From assembly GCA_003586115.2 (NCBI GenBank), contig QVOM02000025.1, positions 46,434,849-46,498,848 of the forward strand: a stretch of 64,000 bases of DNA, written 5' to 3'. The notes under the pieces are model-generated. The model was not told the origin of the DNA and searched no databases. It saw only the letters and a list, made by a program, of their open reading frames with translations. Shown here piece by piece: positions 1 through 11,826 of this stretch (position 1 is its first letter; every line of letters begins with the position of its first letter). The DNA is from Salvator merianae (taxonomy: Eukaryota > Chordata > Lepidosauria > Squamata > Teiidae). Both the position numbers and the translations under genes were made by a program.

Positions 1-1680
1 GGTGTGTTACAGAAAAAGCCCTCTAATATGCTTGCTAGTCTCGTTGTAAAACTCTTTGGGCCTGTTTGTACTTAGTGAGTGGAACATTCCAGGACACTCA
101 CTGGAACAGAGCATTCACACCTGCAAATAGCTCCAGCTCACTGGAAACTCATTGAAGCCCACCTGAAGCCAAATAGCATTGGGAAGAAAATTGTAGTATG
201 GAAGCTGATTAGCACTATCCAGTGAGGATTGGGAAAGGTGCGTTCACACCACTTCTGGGTTAGAAGGGTGAGGAGGCATGGAGTACACAGGTGCAGCTGC
301 ATCGTCAGATGGTTTGGACCCAGGTTTGGACTTAGGGGTTTGGAACTGGCAGCTTTTCTGGACATGGCTCCTTTGGGTCCAAAGCCAGCTACCTAATTAG
401 AGCACTTCCACTCACACTTCTTCCCCAGCTGGTAAACTCAAGGAGTGTTCCAGCACTGACAGTGTGAATACTCCTTGACGTACTCGATCCTGACAGGCCT
501 GAACCCTGCTAGATAGAACGCTCCACTACTATAAGAATGAACAGGTCCATTGTGAAGGTCTCCCAGCAGACTGGGAGCCATTTTGACACCCTATTCTTGA
601 CTCTTGCTTTGTCCAAGGATACTAGGAGCTTCAAAGTGTAGTAGGATTAGATGGAGCCTACTCTGTCCTGCACTAGTGTGTAGAAGGTAGGCATCTAGAC
701 TCCTCCATTCTACAAGTAAGTATGAAAACTGCCTAAATAATATTCTCAATAATTTTTAGCTGTGCTACATCCCCCTACATTTTAATATTATTACTATCAG
801 GCAAGGGATTCTGAAGAAAACTTGGTAGAGCTTCAGGTTTTGGACAGCTTGTCTCCATCAGCCTGACTGACTGCACAATGTGTGCAGCTGATTTATGACT
901 AAAATTCCTCGGGACAAATCACGTCTCTTCTTTGGAGCACACAAGGAGCTGGACAACTGAAATGCAAGCTAAAGGAGCAGAAGTGAGTAGCTCTCCACAG
1001 TTAAATCAAACTGTATTGATGGAGATGACTTCCCCTTCTTCCTATCCTTCCAGTTAGAAGAAGGAGATTGATTCGTTTTATGATCCAGTTACAGTTATTC
1101 AATGCCTTGTTTGCTATGCATGGTGTATTTTTTTTAGTTATACACTTTGTAATTACAATATAAAGCACAGTTTACACACACACATACACTGAGAGAATGC
1201 TGCACTTTCAGATACTGAAACAGATTGACCATTGCCAGCAGTGCTACTTTTGGCTCCTATTCAAGAATTTATAAAGCAAGTAAAGGAAAAATGTGTTATA
1301 GAAATTCTCCATGGAAAACATGTGCTTAAGATCATATTCTCCTCCATTCCATGTGTGCACCAGCTCTTAATTAAAACAAAAGACAAGGGGGAAAAACTTA
1401 TTTTAGCTTAACTAGCTTGGAAATCTTATATCGTGACTTACAGATTTAATAAATCCAGGGGAGAATGAATGCTTTTGTTTTTGCTTTTTAATTTTCTTTA
1501 AAAGAGGCTATTCCTGTGCAAAAAGCTGCTATCTAGTTCCCATGCTAACTAGGAAACTATCGATGGTATTAAATTGGCATAACCTGAAGCATGATCATTT
1601 CAGTGTTTTAGACATTTGCTACCTATTAACCTAACCTTAAGGAGAGTTTACAAAACCAGTAAAAGTAAAGAACACAACAT
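1..1680. other. Unassigned AT-rich non-coding stretch
   Basis: No conserved coding frame, repeat terminus or simple repeat of note was recognised. The only local features are a short CA run near 1174-1185 and several T-rich patches. It precedes the first recognisable transposon at 1681. Confidence 0.5.
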
Positions 1681-2082
1681 GGGCTTGTTCACACTTTACA
1701 CTAGTGAGTGTGCAGACTCACTTTGCAGAGGCCCTCACAATTGGGAGCGGGCTATAACTGTTTCCAATTGCTACATGCTGTGGAACACAAAATTGTGTTC
1801 CACATCTGCACCAGGAGCAGCTGGGCTGCTTCTGGTACACAGCATTCGCAACCTCTTCTGGCTGTGAATGCTGTGCTGTGCCGTGTGGCTGCACAGTCAC
1901 ACCATGTCCCCAGTCATCACGGCAGCGGCCAGAAATTTTCCCAGTTGCTGTCATGGTGCAGACTGCCAGCATTCACACTGCAAGTGGTCGAAGCTCATTG
2001 CTGGGATGTTCCAGCCCTCATAGTGTTCCATCATGGAATGTTTGCCTGAGAATATTCCATGGCAGAAATTGCGGAAACGCCC
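1681..2082 (+). mobile_element. Non-autonomous DNA transposon, family A, copy 1
   Basis: The element starts GGGCTTGTTCACACTTTAC, and its right end reads as the complement of GGGCGTTTCCGCAATTTC, so the termini form an imperfect inverted repeat. The interior matches the copies at 24523-24936 and 55850-56269 in the same orientation and 31780-32222 in reverse. Shared blocks include the CACACTTT-CACTAGTGAG start, a GCTGTCATGGTGCA block and a CACAGTCACACCATG-like block. It encodes no convincing protein; the short open frames crossing it run in several frames on both strands. No clean target-site duplication is visible. The superfamily is probably Harbinger-like from its terminal sequence, but that is inference. 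Confidence 0.65.
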
Positions 2083-3033
2083 TAAGAACAAAAAGCAACC
2101 CCCCTAAAAACATCAAGAAAATCAGCATAAAAACTATACAGCAGAGTCTGAAAGGCAACAACCCCCCCCCCCAAAAAGAATATTTATAATTTGCTCATAT
2201 TAATCTTAGAGGTGATAGCTATACATATAATCTTTATTATATGTAATTATTCTTTCCTGGCTATGGTCCTTTGAGGAAAATGGACCCATATAGCAGTGCC
2301 CATATATATTGGTTTTCCTCCCTTTTTTGCACTGAAAACCTCTAGGGGCTTCTCTACAGTTTTTGTTTGAATGCATGTCTCCCTGGCAATTTAAGTTTTG
2401 TATGATAATTCTAAGGATATTTTTCAAAGACAATAGTTTCCATATAGCCGGAAGGTCACCTTCAGCTGAAGTGATACATGACTTTTAAAAAGAAAAAGAT
2501 AAAAAACAAAAACAAAAAAAACCCCTTCCAGAATAGGTATTAATTCGAGCACTGCAGTTCAATAAATAAAAGAAACTGTCTGCAACTGTGAACATGTAAG
2601 CAAGGAAGAATGCAGTTTTGCAGGAGACTCTCTTTCAATGTCAGATGAAATCTCCCATGTTGGATGTGTATATGTTTCTTCTCATGTATACAGGAGTATG
2701 AATAAATTAACAGACGTGGGTTGCAATCTTGTGTTCTTTTACTAGAAGAGGAAATATACTACTAAATTTGCTATTGCTTTTCTTTTATGTTTAATTCTGT
2801 AATATATTCTGAGACTATTGGTATAGGGTGGGAAAAAGTTATAAAAATAAATAAATGCAAGAGCACTGTTGTGGTCCTTGCATAAGTACAGGCAAACAAG
2901 ACAAAAAAAAAAAAAGAATCACACAACTTACTGTTTGACTACCAATTACTAATGAGTGAAACACAAATGCATGATTTCAAATGCAATTCCTGTATGTGTA
3001 ACAAGTCCTATGCTTCTATGAATTTAAGTGTAT
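2083..3033. other. Unassigned stretch with A-rich low complexity
   Basis: It contains a C run near 2160-2172 and A-rich sequence at about 2485-2523 and 2900-2915. No gene or transposon terminus was recognised. Confidence 0.5.
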
Positions 3034-3165
3034 ACGAGGCTGTCATACTGAATTAGATTGATGGCCCATCTAGCTCATTGCTAACTTGGGAAGTTGTCCA
3101 AGAGATTAAGCAGAATTCCATCCTGTTACTTTCTGCTCAGAGATGCCTGGATTTATCTAACTTCA
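3034..3165 (-). mobile_element. tRNA-derived SINE remnant (sauropsid type), reverse orientation
   Basis: The segment around 3042-3085 (TACTGAATTAGATTGATGG followed by CCCATCTAGCTCA) is the reverse complement of the conserved 3' body of a tRNA-derived SINE common in lizards, snakes and crocodilians. The later block with AAGCAGAATTCC and AGAGATGCCTGG fits the middle of the same SINE. The tRNA-like head is lost or too diverged to see. The copy at 4788-4945 is a plus-strand member of the same type and retains the promoter region. Family assignment rests on remembered consensus, not on an alignment. Confidence 0.55.
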
Positions 3166-3277
3166 CAGGCCTCTGCACTTCTTGTTGACTTTATTTCATA
3201 TGGTCATAGAAATTTACCTTTTTTTTTTCCTATATATCATAGGCAGAAAAACTTGAACTTTTGTTCCAGAAAACTAA

Positions 3278-3791
3278 GGCCCGGTCCAGACGAGGTGAAT
3301 CATAGCAGAAGATATATTCAGTGGCAACAGTGCTGGACCATCCTTTACAGATCTGAAACTTCTTTCTTCCCTCAGAAACATTGGCCTTTCTTGCATGGGA
3401 CATTGTCTCATGATAGGAAAGGGCCCAGAGGCCTCCCTTTGTGCATGCCAGTGCAGATTATGAGAGGCACTGCCCCCTCTTAGTATGCACTGTCCACACA
3501 GGATGGAGACTAGGCCGGGCTAGGGCACCCAAAATGGTGCCCTAGTCCAATCTACCAGCATGCTAGGGATGGTACACCAAATCACTGAGGCATGCAGATA
3601 GCACACCTCTATAATCCAGAATACTATGGAGGATCCATGCTGGTGGCACAACAGAGTGCACTGCTAAAAGGGGTTCCCTGGTTGCTGTGAAGGCCAGGAA
3701 CTCCCTTACCCCTAGGACTGAGTATGTCCCATGTAGCAAACTCAGTCCTCATACAAGAAGGGTGTGACTAGCTTCCATGTCTTTCAAGCCC
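3278..3791 (+). mobile_element. Non-autonomous Harbinger-like transposon, family B, copy 1
   Basis: The left end GGCCCGGTCCAGACGAGG is preceded by TAA. A plausible right end (CTTTCAAGCCC) is followed by AAA, so a 3-bp duplication is only approximate. The centre carries a perfect 9-bp-arm inverted repeat at 3524-3547 (TAGGGCACC and GGTGCCCTA). The 10940-11110 segment repeats that motif in the same sequence context. The later block with GAAGGCCAGGAAC recurs in 41729-42065 and, more diverged, in 8833-9510 and 38894-39759. It has no coding capacity. The boundaries are less certain than the internal homology. Confidence 0.5.
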
Positions 3792-4787
3792 AAACATTGC
3801 AACGCCCAGTTTCAAGTAATCTGCTGTCTGCCTTATTGGCTGATTCTGTGGGACTTCAGAATACATTTGTATTCAGAGGTGCAAGGCAAAAGTATTTTAT
3901 ATGTGGCATTATTTTCTGAAACTTTACAAATGACTATTTTGTGATGGCCTGCATATTTTCCAGATGCACTCTGTAGCTTCCCAAGGCAATGGAAATCTTG
4001 TCATGCCTTTACAGGTTTAACTATCTTGATTGCTAATATCATTTAGTAATCAAGCCTTCTCAATACAACAATTTAAAACCTCAGATTGGGGATTTTTTTC
4101 TAACACTAGATAGGTAATGAATACCTTGTTTATTGCTCCCAAATCAATTTTTTTTTTTAAAAACACACACCCTGTTTGACAGTTTAGTCTAGAGATAAAG
4201 GCAAAACAATATTTCCAATAAATGAGACATTGTAGTATTATTTGATATTTGGATGTCATTAATGCTGGTCTGAAAGTGGATGACTTTTCCTTCAGACCTT
4301 ATAGAAAGGAAGATGAGCTCTCAAAGATTCGTGTTTGGGAGAGTATTTGGCATTTCCTCTCTAGGGGAAAAAAAAACCTGATTCATCTCCCCTCATTACT
4401 GTAGAGGTCATAGTTTTAAAATAAGAAATAACTCAGTTTGCAAGTGTTTCGAAATTATTGTGTATGGTTTTGATTTCAACTGTATATTTTTGCATCTGTT
4501 AAATTCTATTTATTCTAGAAATGATGCATACTGCAGAAAGGCAGAAGAGAATAAGGTTCTTCATCCTATTTTTAGCTACATATTGCTGAAAAGCATCAGA
4601 GTCTGTCCTTCTTTGAAGGGCATTGTCTTCTAGGTGTCAGGGCCACAATATTGCATTTTACTGAGTTCAGTAGAAGTTAATTAATGAGCATGTCTGTGGA
4701 ACTGGAGGCTTTATAAATAATAATCAAAATCATAATATTGCAAATTAGAGAAGACTGAAGGGATTAATCTATCCCTATTATCCAAAT
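3792..4787. other. Unassigned AT-rich stretch
   Basis: I see T-rich runs near 4148-4160 and an A run near 4369-4376, with no recognisable gene or repeat terminus. Confidence 0.5.
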
Positions 4788-4945
4788 AAGGCTGTATATC
4801 AGTGGTGGATTACATGATTTGTATGCAAAAGGTCCTAGGCTTAATCCCTAGCATTTTCAAGTGAGACTCCTGTTTGGAATCATTATGAGACAATGTCAGT
4901 TATTGTAGACAATAGCAATATTTAGATAGACTAGGCACTCAAGAG
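4788..4945 (+). mobile_element. tRNA-derived SINE, plus orientation
   Basis: The copy retains a degenerate RNA polymerase III box A (around TGGTGGATTACATGA, 4804-4818) and box B (GGTCCTAGGCTTAATCCC, 4831-4848), spaced as in a tRNA gene. After the tRNA-like head comes the SINE body: GACTCCTGTTTGGAAT and then TTGTAGACAATAGCAATA. The order matches the sauropsid tRNA SINE family whose 3' body is seen reversed at 3034-3165. A cloverleaf is not preserved well enough to call a functional tRNA, so this is a fossil retroposon and not an RNA gene. Confidence 0.7.
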
Positions 4946-7900
4946 TCTCAAGAACGTCTTTCAGAGGGCTTCTAGAAAAGAACACTTTCTAGCTATCCTC
5001 AGGAAGAAAGCCCAAGCCACTTCAGGGAAGCAACTTCAAGCATTCCATATGCAGAGTGCCTGTAGAAAATTTGGGAGGAGCAGATAGAGAATAGTGGAAA
5101 TGTCTTTTCCCTCATCTCCCCGTTCTCTTTTGGCCACAAATCAGCTGAAGGAGACCAGGGGAGGAAGCATTATTTGTGCTGAGTTCCTATTCTTGACAAG
5201 CCAACTCATCCTAGGAGGTGATACTGTGGTGCAGATCACTCTGTCTTGTCGTGGGCAGGCACTTCCTTCACTCAGGGAATGGTTGGGTGGAAATTTCATT
5301 TACTTTTCCATCTGGAGTTGAATGTGCCTCCATGAGAGAAGGTACATTCAGAGCTCCTTATCCCACTCCTCTGCTGAGGCAAATTTATCTTCAGAAGAGC
5401 AGTTTGGGAACATATTTAGGAGAGACACATGTGTATGCTATTAGATGCATCAAATACTAAGCACTATTAAGTAGACTTGTGCCAAACCTCTGTTTCACAT
5501 GATAGAACAGAGGAGACAGGCTATACATTTAAATTCTCACTACGGCAACAGACCAAGTTTTATCTGGCACAAACTGAACCATCTGCACAGAGGTCAATGT
5601 TGGCCTTTGTATGCATGCACAGAGCCTCTGAGTTGCCATGGACCATTTCCATGAACTACAGTAAGGTCATGCTGCTGTGTCAGCATGCAAGGTAATGACC
5701 TGAGATTTATCCCTTGCACAATTGTAATAAGCCACCTTAACTAGACTGCCAGGAACCTGGTTAAGGCACTTTTGCCGAGAAAATCTCTATTCAGTCTTTG
5801 TCGGATCTAGATGGGAATGGGAGTGTTGTGGCTGTGGTAGAAAATCCTGTCTTCCAGTTTCCAGCACCAGAAACCTTCATATCACACTAAACTCAACTGC
5901 CACAGCTTGGGGAGTTCAGAGCATTTTGAAGTTATGCTGATCCGAATGCTTTTTGGAATGTGAGGAGAGCATGGCTTCTGAGTCAAGTACACTTTCAGTG
6001 TACCAGCTGTAACTGGGAAGCTCTTATTGTATTGCATTGACCTTAGAGAATCAGCAGAGATGATGGCAGAGTGTCTCTATTTTTATGTAAGAGATAGTAG
6101 GCTTTAAAAATACCTTAAATGGCCGCTTAATGTAGGATGAATGTGCACACTGTTGTGCATGATTTGACCATCTAATATTGTGGCCTATCATTAACTATTT
6201 TCGATATTTAGATGCATCTTTAGTTTGATATGTCACAACATAGTCTTTATAGACCCTAGTTACACACAAGTTTTACCTTGCACTTCAAAATGAATTCTAG
6301 ATTAAATTGCATGAGGTGCAGATTAAAGGGAGGACAGACCTGAATTGTTAAAGCATATCTAGTGTGTTTGTTCTCAGACCAAATAAATTAATGTTGCTAA
6401 CATGCTAGGGTTGCTCTGCCCCCTGTCACAATCTCTTTGAAACTCCTCTTAACCACTGAAAGTGATTGGTCAGTACAACTTATCACTCACTGGCAGCTCG
6501 CCTCTAGTGTTTCAATGCTCAGCTGCATTCCTAAGCAAAATTGAAAACTGACAAGTCTAAAATGAATGAAAAAGTGCACTCCTGTGCAAACCTGCAAAAA
6601 AAACCCAAAAAAGGAAATAATGAAAAAAATGAAAGAAAACAGAAAACAAAACAACAAAAAACTGAACTAAAGGGATTGTTCAATCTGGATTTCTTTGCAG
6701 GGGTTCTACAGCACTAGTAGTTGTTAGCTGGCTGAATCTATTTCCTTTAGTAGCTGCCTTGTGCTATTTTTTTCTTAAGTGGGCTGCACAGCTGCCAGAG
6801 TCATGCTGGCTCTCCAATTTTCCATGCCATCTCTTCCAGCTAAATCTCTGTTCACATGTGCTTGCTGGTCATCTTCTTACAGACCTCGAAAGCCTGGAGC
6901 GCCCACAGTGCTGTAAATGAATGGTTCCCTCCACAAGGGGGAAAACTGAGGCAGCACCTTCTTGTTCTCCCCGATAATTATGCAACATGGGCACACTTTT
7001 TTAAAAAAGTGTTGGAACTGAAGAAGCGGCACTCTTGGATTGCTTGAAAAAGTGCTCTGCAAGGAATGTGGATTCATTTCTCATGCATCTGTTAGACATC
7101 TAACCATGAAAAACAAAGGAAAGCATTAACCTTGCTATAGTAGCTTATGAGAGATTATGTGGCAAAATAATAAGTATCCTTCATGAAACAAGGTTCAAGA
7201 GTAAACCATTTTTTGTATCTTACCTTATTATTATTCAGGGGTGAGAGGTGTATGGAGTATATAACTCTAGTTAAGTTTACATAGATGAAAATTAACCCCC
7301 CTGCCCCATGAAATTCAGAGAGGCTTCTTTTGTGTAAACTTGATCAGGGCTGTGCAGTGTGGCATACCCAACCGAAATATAATGGAAGACACAAAAATAG
7401 AAATGTTCATATGACAGCAGCCCTTAATAGATGATTCTTAACTGTTACAAAATCCAAAAACCTTTCAGACATAAGCATGGTAATTAATAATAAAGACCAG
7501 CGCATTGTAAAGTTAACCATTTCCCCATTTCAAAACTTTCTTTCCAACTCCTCAAAAAAAATTGTGAGGTGGAAAATTGAAACAAAAAACAATCGTTTCG
7601 TACGATCACATTTCTGGCAAGAAATAAAGTAAATAATTCATTTCCTGTCACATTATTCATGTGTCCTGTTCTCTTTCTCTCAGTGTATCTCCTTCCTGCA
7701 TTTTCTCTCCTACCCCCACCCTACCCCACCCCACCCCCACTTTTCTCATCCAAGCTGACTCTTTATCTGCTGAGTTCACCACAGCTTCCTGACTCATGTT
7801 TACTTTCTATTTTCATATCCATGGGAATGGAATTCGTTCTGTAGTAATTAAGCCAGTATGCCTCTTTCCTCTAAAAGTTATGGGGTTGCCTTTACCCTTG

Positions 7901-8087
7901 ACTCACACTATTTCTATAGTGGCTTTATTAAAAGATATATCCACATTAGTAAATAATTATCTCTCAGTAAAAATAAACTGGAAGGTATAGAAAATAATGG
8001 CACGACTGATAATTCTGTACACAATTGATGACTTACCTACCTGCCTTTCTGTTTGTCTGTCTGTCTACCATTTAGAGACACAGTTGA
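4946..8087. other. Unassigned stretch with low-complexity patches
   Basis: There is an A-rich, purine-rich patch at about 6592-6662, a pyrimidine-rich and C-rich patch at 7665-7750 (CCACCC-like), and a short TGTC run at 8050-8066. Open frames of 60-80 codons here overlap on both strands and resemble no protein I know. The rest is ordinary AT-rich sequence. Confidence 0.5.
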
Positions 8088-8225
8088 GGCTGCATCCAGA
8101 CATCACTTACTTATTCCACCAAATTTGGATACTCCAGAATAAAACAAGGATATTCCTGAATATCCATGCTTTATTCTGGAAAATGCAAATATAGTGGAAT
8201 AAGTAAATGATGTCTGGATGCAGCC
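8088..8225. mobile_element. 138-bp palindromic MITE with 32-bp terminal inverted repeats
   Basis: The left arm (8088-8119, starting GGCTGCATCCAGACATCA) and the right arm (8194-8225) are reverse complements at 31 of 32 positions. Inside lie two more inverted pairs: TCCAGAATAAA with TTTATTCTGGA, and GGATATTC with GAATATCC separated by 2 bases. The whole element can therefore fold into one long hairpin. The terminus matches that of the 24998-25449 element and resembles 20625-22046, so it belongs to the same terminal-repeat clan. The flanks (GTTGA left, TTTGA right) do not form a clean duplication. No protein is encoded. Confidence 0.88.
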
Positions 8226-8832
8226 TTTGACTCTGCTATTGCAAATACAGACATATTTAACATCCCTGCATTTAAAATAGGGTTCCTTTCTTCTCTATCT
8301 ACCAGGAAGGTGTCAACATACAGATTAGCATAAAACTGCACATGTAAATTTGTAAATCATTGAGGCAGTATATGCAGAAGTTAATCTTGGATTGGAAGAT
8401 TGTGATCAGGCAACCTGTGTATCTATTACCCAAATGCTATAGATGCATAGTTTGAACAGTCTTCTGTTTCAAGGTGGAAATAATATTTTGTTTGGAAGAA
8501 TATCCTCTTTCTTTGCATTTTTTTCAAGAACTTTCTAGATAAAAGGCCATAAAAAGGGAAAGTATAGCTGCATCTGTATGTCCGAAAAAGGTTATTTAAG
8601 GAGAGCCTGAAGAGCACAGCAACAGTACATCAACACACCCATTGGGTCTACAGCCTGCCTCAGAGAAGCAGTAAGTCTTGTTGAAGGCATCATTCACACA
8701 GAGAATGAAAAAGAATTCTAAGGGTATCTGCTGTCCTGTTCCTCCCCTGCCACGGCTGTGTAGAGGAGTGTTGGTGACAGAGGTAACTTATCTGGGTGAT
8801 CTCTGGCCAGCCTAATTCAGTGCCAGACATAA
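8226..8832. other. Unassigned stretch
   Basis: No repeat terminus, simple repeat or plausible exon was recognised. Confidence 0.5.
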
Positions 8833-9510
8833 AGGGCCTTTCTGCACTGGCCAATATACTGTTCAATGTGAGGCCTAGACCCCTTCTTGGCCTCCCGTTC
8901 CACATTCTGGAGTAGAACAGAAGGGGCCTCCTACTCTTGATAGGCCTATCTGTCCACATTGGATTGAGTGTAGTCCGAGATATTGGTAGACTTATTTTGG
9001 ACAGGTCTACCAGCAGTCCAGGGACCTATAAAATAAAACAGGGAGGCATGTGGAATTGTACACACCTCTTATTCAGTTTAGCAGGAGGACCCTTTTTAAT
9101 GGTGTACCAATTGTGCCACTGAAATGGCTTCCCCTGGGTCTCCAAGACCAGGAACCTTCATTCCTGGTTGTCAGAGTTCTCATGATAGGCTCAAACCTCA
9201 TGTTTGTTCTTAGACAGCTAGACCGCTCCAGCAGCAACTACTCCTATGGAAACAGTTCCATTTGGAGCAGTCTAGTCCCTTCAAATGCGGCAACAGCCAA
9301 AATGGTCAACTTCCATAGCTATTTCCTGTCTGCCCCTCTAATTGTTCCAGATGGAAATTGAGAAACTGAGAAACTTTAATTACCCACCTCTGAAGTTTGC
9401 AAGTCTGGGAGATGCCAGCCATATGAATAGCACACTCCCACCTCTAAGTCCAGATTCTGCCATGCCACTGCACAGGCACTCCTTTACAGTGCCATGCAGA
9501 GGCAGCACAA
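8833..9510 (+). mobile_element. Non-autonomous Harbinger-like transposon, family B, copy 2
   Basis: It starts GGGCCTTTCTGCACTGGCC after ATAAA. The interior around 9145-9180 (CTCCAAGACCAGGAACC then TTCATTC) aligns with the reverse complement of 39405-39440 in the 38894-39759 element. The block CTGTCCACATTGGATTGAG to GTCTACCAGCAG also resembles 3490-3580. The right boundary is a guess, because the end is too diverged to see a clean inverted terminus. The 60-100-codon frames crossing it have no family resemblance. Confidence 0.5.
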
Positions 9511-10939
9511 AATAGAATTGTTACTTAAAGCCAAATAGAGGACAAATAAGCCTTTTATGATATCTGTAACATTGATGTTCAGTATGCTGTTTTGTTATTT
9601 GATATGAGCGATACTTTGGCCATATTCTGTACAGCTAGAAAGAAGGAAGCTTTTCTTTGGTACAAAAACCTTTCCTTTTTTCTTCCATTTTAGTTTCATG
9701 ATTTCCATCATAAAAGCACGTTTGGCAATTTATTACCAGCAGTGAAAAGGGAGGAAACCTCAAAATGGGCTAATGGCATGATTTTTAACACGTTTAACAG
9801 CTATAGCCAACTACAGCTACCCATCAGTGCCATTTTCACTCACTTCATGGCTTATCCTGGTCGTAAAGGAAAAGTTAATGTGGATGGCAGTAGGAGCTCA
9901 AGCCCCAAATCTCAACTTAGAGACCAGTTTTATCTGGCTGAATCATATCAACTTGGTGCTAACACATACTTCATTTAAAATGATGTTGAAATCAGTCTGA
10001 CAGCTGTAGCTTATGCACAATGTGCTTGCTTGAGTGACGGCTAGAACAACATTAAAACCTGAAGGAAGTGCCAGGACTATATAACATTAGTCCTGAAAGA
10101 GTAGCACAGGCTGCCTGTACGCATTTCAATTATTTCTGATATCTTTAACGTTCTTCTAAAGACTATGTAGCCTAGTATTTTAAAAGGGTATCCTCATAAG
10201 ACTGAACCCTCTACTTGTGATAAATATACTGGCAACTCTTGGACTACTTCTGGGAAAAGCAAGATTCCAGTTGATTGCCCTTAAAAACATATTTTTACCT
10301 ACAGCAGATGAAAACCCAGCCTGGGGAACTCAAAAGGAATGATCCGATTAATTTCCTCCTTTTGCCTTTGTAATCTTGATCCATGCACTGGAGCTGTATT
10401 AATGGTTAGGAAATTCTGTTCATACACACTGAGTAGCTTTTATTGTTGCTGGTAGCTTTGCATTCCGTTAAAAATATTTTGTAAAACACTGAAGACATGA
10501 CAAGAATATGTACCTTTGGATGGAGCAGTTTACAGGAGGCTGGATTGAACCCGCAGCTGGGAGATCCTGCCCTGGAGGCTCTGGGGACAACAGCAAACAG
10601 TGAGGCTCCTGGGTGACTTCTCAGTGCCCCACTGGAATGCTGCAGCAACAGAACACTGCTGCAACAGCCCTTAAGTGCAAACAGATTTGTGCATGGAGAA
10701 TGGAACTGTGGCTGAAAGTAAACAACAGTTCCAGTCCCTGTGTGTAATTCTGGACAAAATTTCAGTCATTGAGGTGCCTCTTGGCCCTCCTGAGCATCCA
10801 TGCCAGCACATAGTTTTTCCCTCTTTATGGTGGGTCACTCTTAGAGAGGGCTGGTAGAGCTTGTGGCCTGTCTGTAGCAGTAGCCTTGCTGAGGAAGGCC
10901 ATTTTACCTATGATTTCACTGATACTGGCTGTGGAATAG
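9511..10939. other. Unassigned stretch
   Basis: No confident gene or repeat was seen. The part from about 10640 may be the outer portion of the family B element whose core is listed next, but I cannot fix its left end. Confidence 0.45.
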
Positions 10940-11110
10940 ATATATTTGTTTGCTTTGACCCATAGAGGGATGTAGCCCACTTTGTTCCACATGCTAGTGC
11001 AGGACATAGCAGTTCCTACTACCCCAGGACACCCTGGATGGAACATAAACTATAATAGGGCATCCGAAATGGCACCCTATTGCAATTTACCTGATTCAAG
11101 ATAGTCAAGG
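10940..11110 (+). mobile_element. Family B transposon fragment (core only)
   Basis: The segment AGGACACCCTGGATGGAAC followed by TAGGGCATCCGAAATGGC and ACCCTATTGCAATTTACC is homologous to 3500-3565, including the imperfect palindrome around the AAATGG centre. No termini were identified, so only the core is claimed. Confidence 0.45.
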
Positions 11111-11189
11111 TAACTGTGGAAACAACCTAAGACATGAGCACCATTGAGCACAATTAAACCTGCCTCTGGGTTGATGTGTCTGGAATAGA

Positions 11190-11400
11190 ACAGTAGGGGG
11201 ATTATTGATCTCGGTTTATATTAATTGTTTTACTGCTGCTTGGATGTCACTGCTCTTTTTAATTGTTTGATAATATTGTTATTTGTTTTGCAATAATCTA
11301 ATATGGAATTATTTATCATGGAAAGGTGGGATAAAATGTATTTTAAATGAATAAGTGAATATCATTAATATACATTAAAAATAAATAAAAATATGACAGG
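11190..11400 (+). mobile_element. LINE 3' tail (L2-type 3' UTR)
   Basis: The T-rich untranslated sequence leads to GGAAAGGTGGGATAAAATG and then an ATTTTAAATGAATAA tail. This is the form of the 3' end of L2/CR1-type LINEs in sauropsids, with a G-rich TGGGATAAA motif before a short A/T-rich repeat tail. The tails at about 15090-15120 (AAGGTGGGACACAAATATG) and 53070-53107 are similar. No coding sequence of the element remains upstream. Confidence 0.5.
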
Positions 11401-11452
11401 CAAGAGTGAAAGTCTACTATTAAGACTGTCCCCAGAGTTGTATATTCTGAGG

Positions 11453-11826
11453 TAAAGATGTGCAGGAACTAAAAGTTTGTGTTTCAGCTCAGCTCAAAGC
11501 AAAGAAAACCCCAGTGAATTTGATCTGGTCTAGAACCAGGTTACTCTCAACCTTGCTTGAATTCAGCCCCAAACAGTTGGTAAAAAGCAAGAATAAACAC
11601 ATTAAAATATGTTTTAAAGCCATATTTAAAGGACAAGATAGGGTTGATTTTGAACAGTTCAGACTGAATTGTTCAGTTCAACAGAGTTTGAGTAAACACC
11701 CTTGGTTTGGTCTGAATTGAACCAATCCCTTTCAAACAGGGGACTGATTTGGTTCAACTCAAACTAGGTCAAATTGTTCAGTTCGATTTGAACTGAGAAA
11801 ACCTGAACTGAATTTACACATCACTA
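11453..11826. mobile_element. hAT-like MITE with 8-bp target duplication
   Basis: The termini are TAAAGATGTGCAGGA on the left and the complement of TAGTGATGTGTAAAT on the right. Both fit the hAT terminal form (Y-A-R-N-G) and match the TAGAGATGTGCA terminus of 39034-39378. The flanks TTCTGAGG (11445-11452) and TTCTAAGC (11827-11834) agree at 6 of 8 bases and look like a decayed 8-bp duplication, the size typical of hAT. The interior is full of inverted TTCAGTTC and GAACTGAA motifs and has no transposase frame. It is a non-autonomous copy. Confidence 0.72.

Noticed and set aside
4788..4870. Functional tRNA gene
   Set aside because: Box A and box B are degenerate, no cloverleaf is kept, and the sequence continues into a SINE body.
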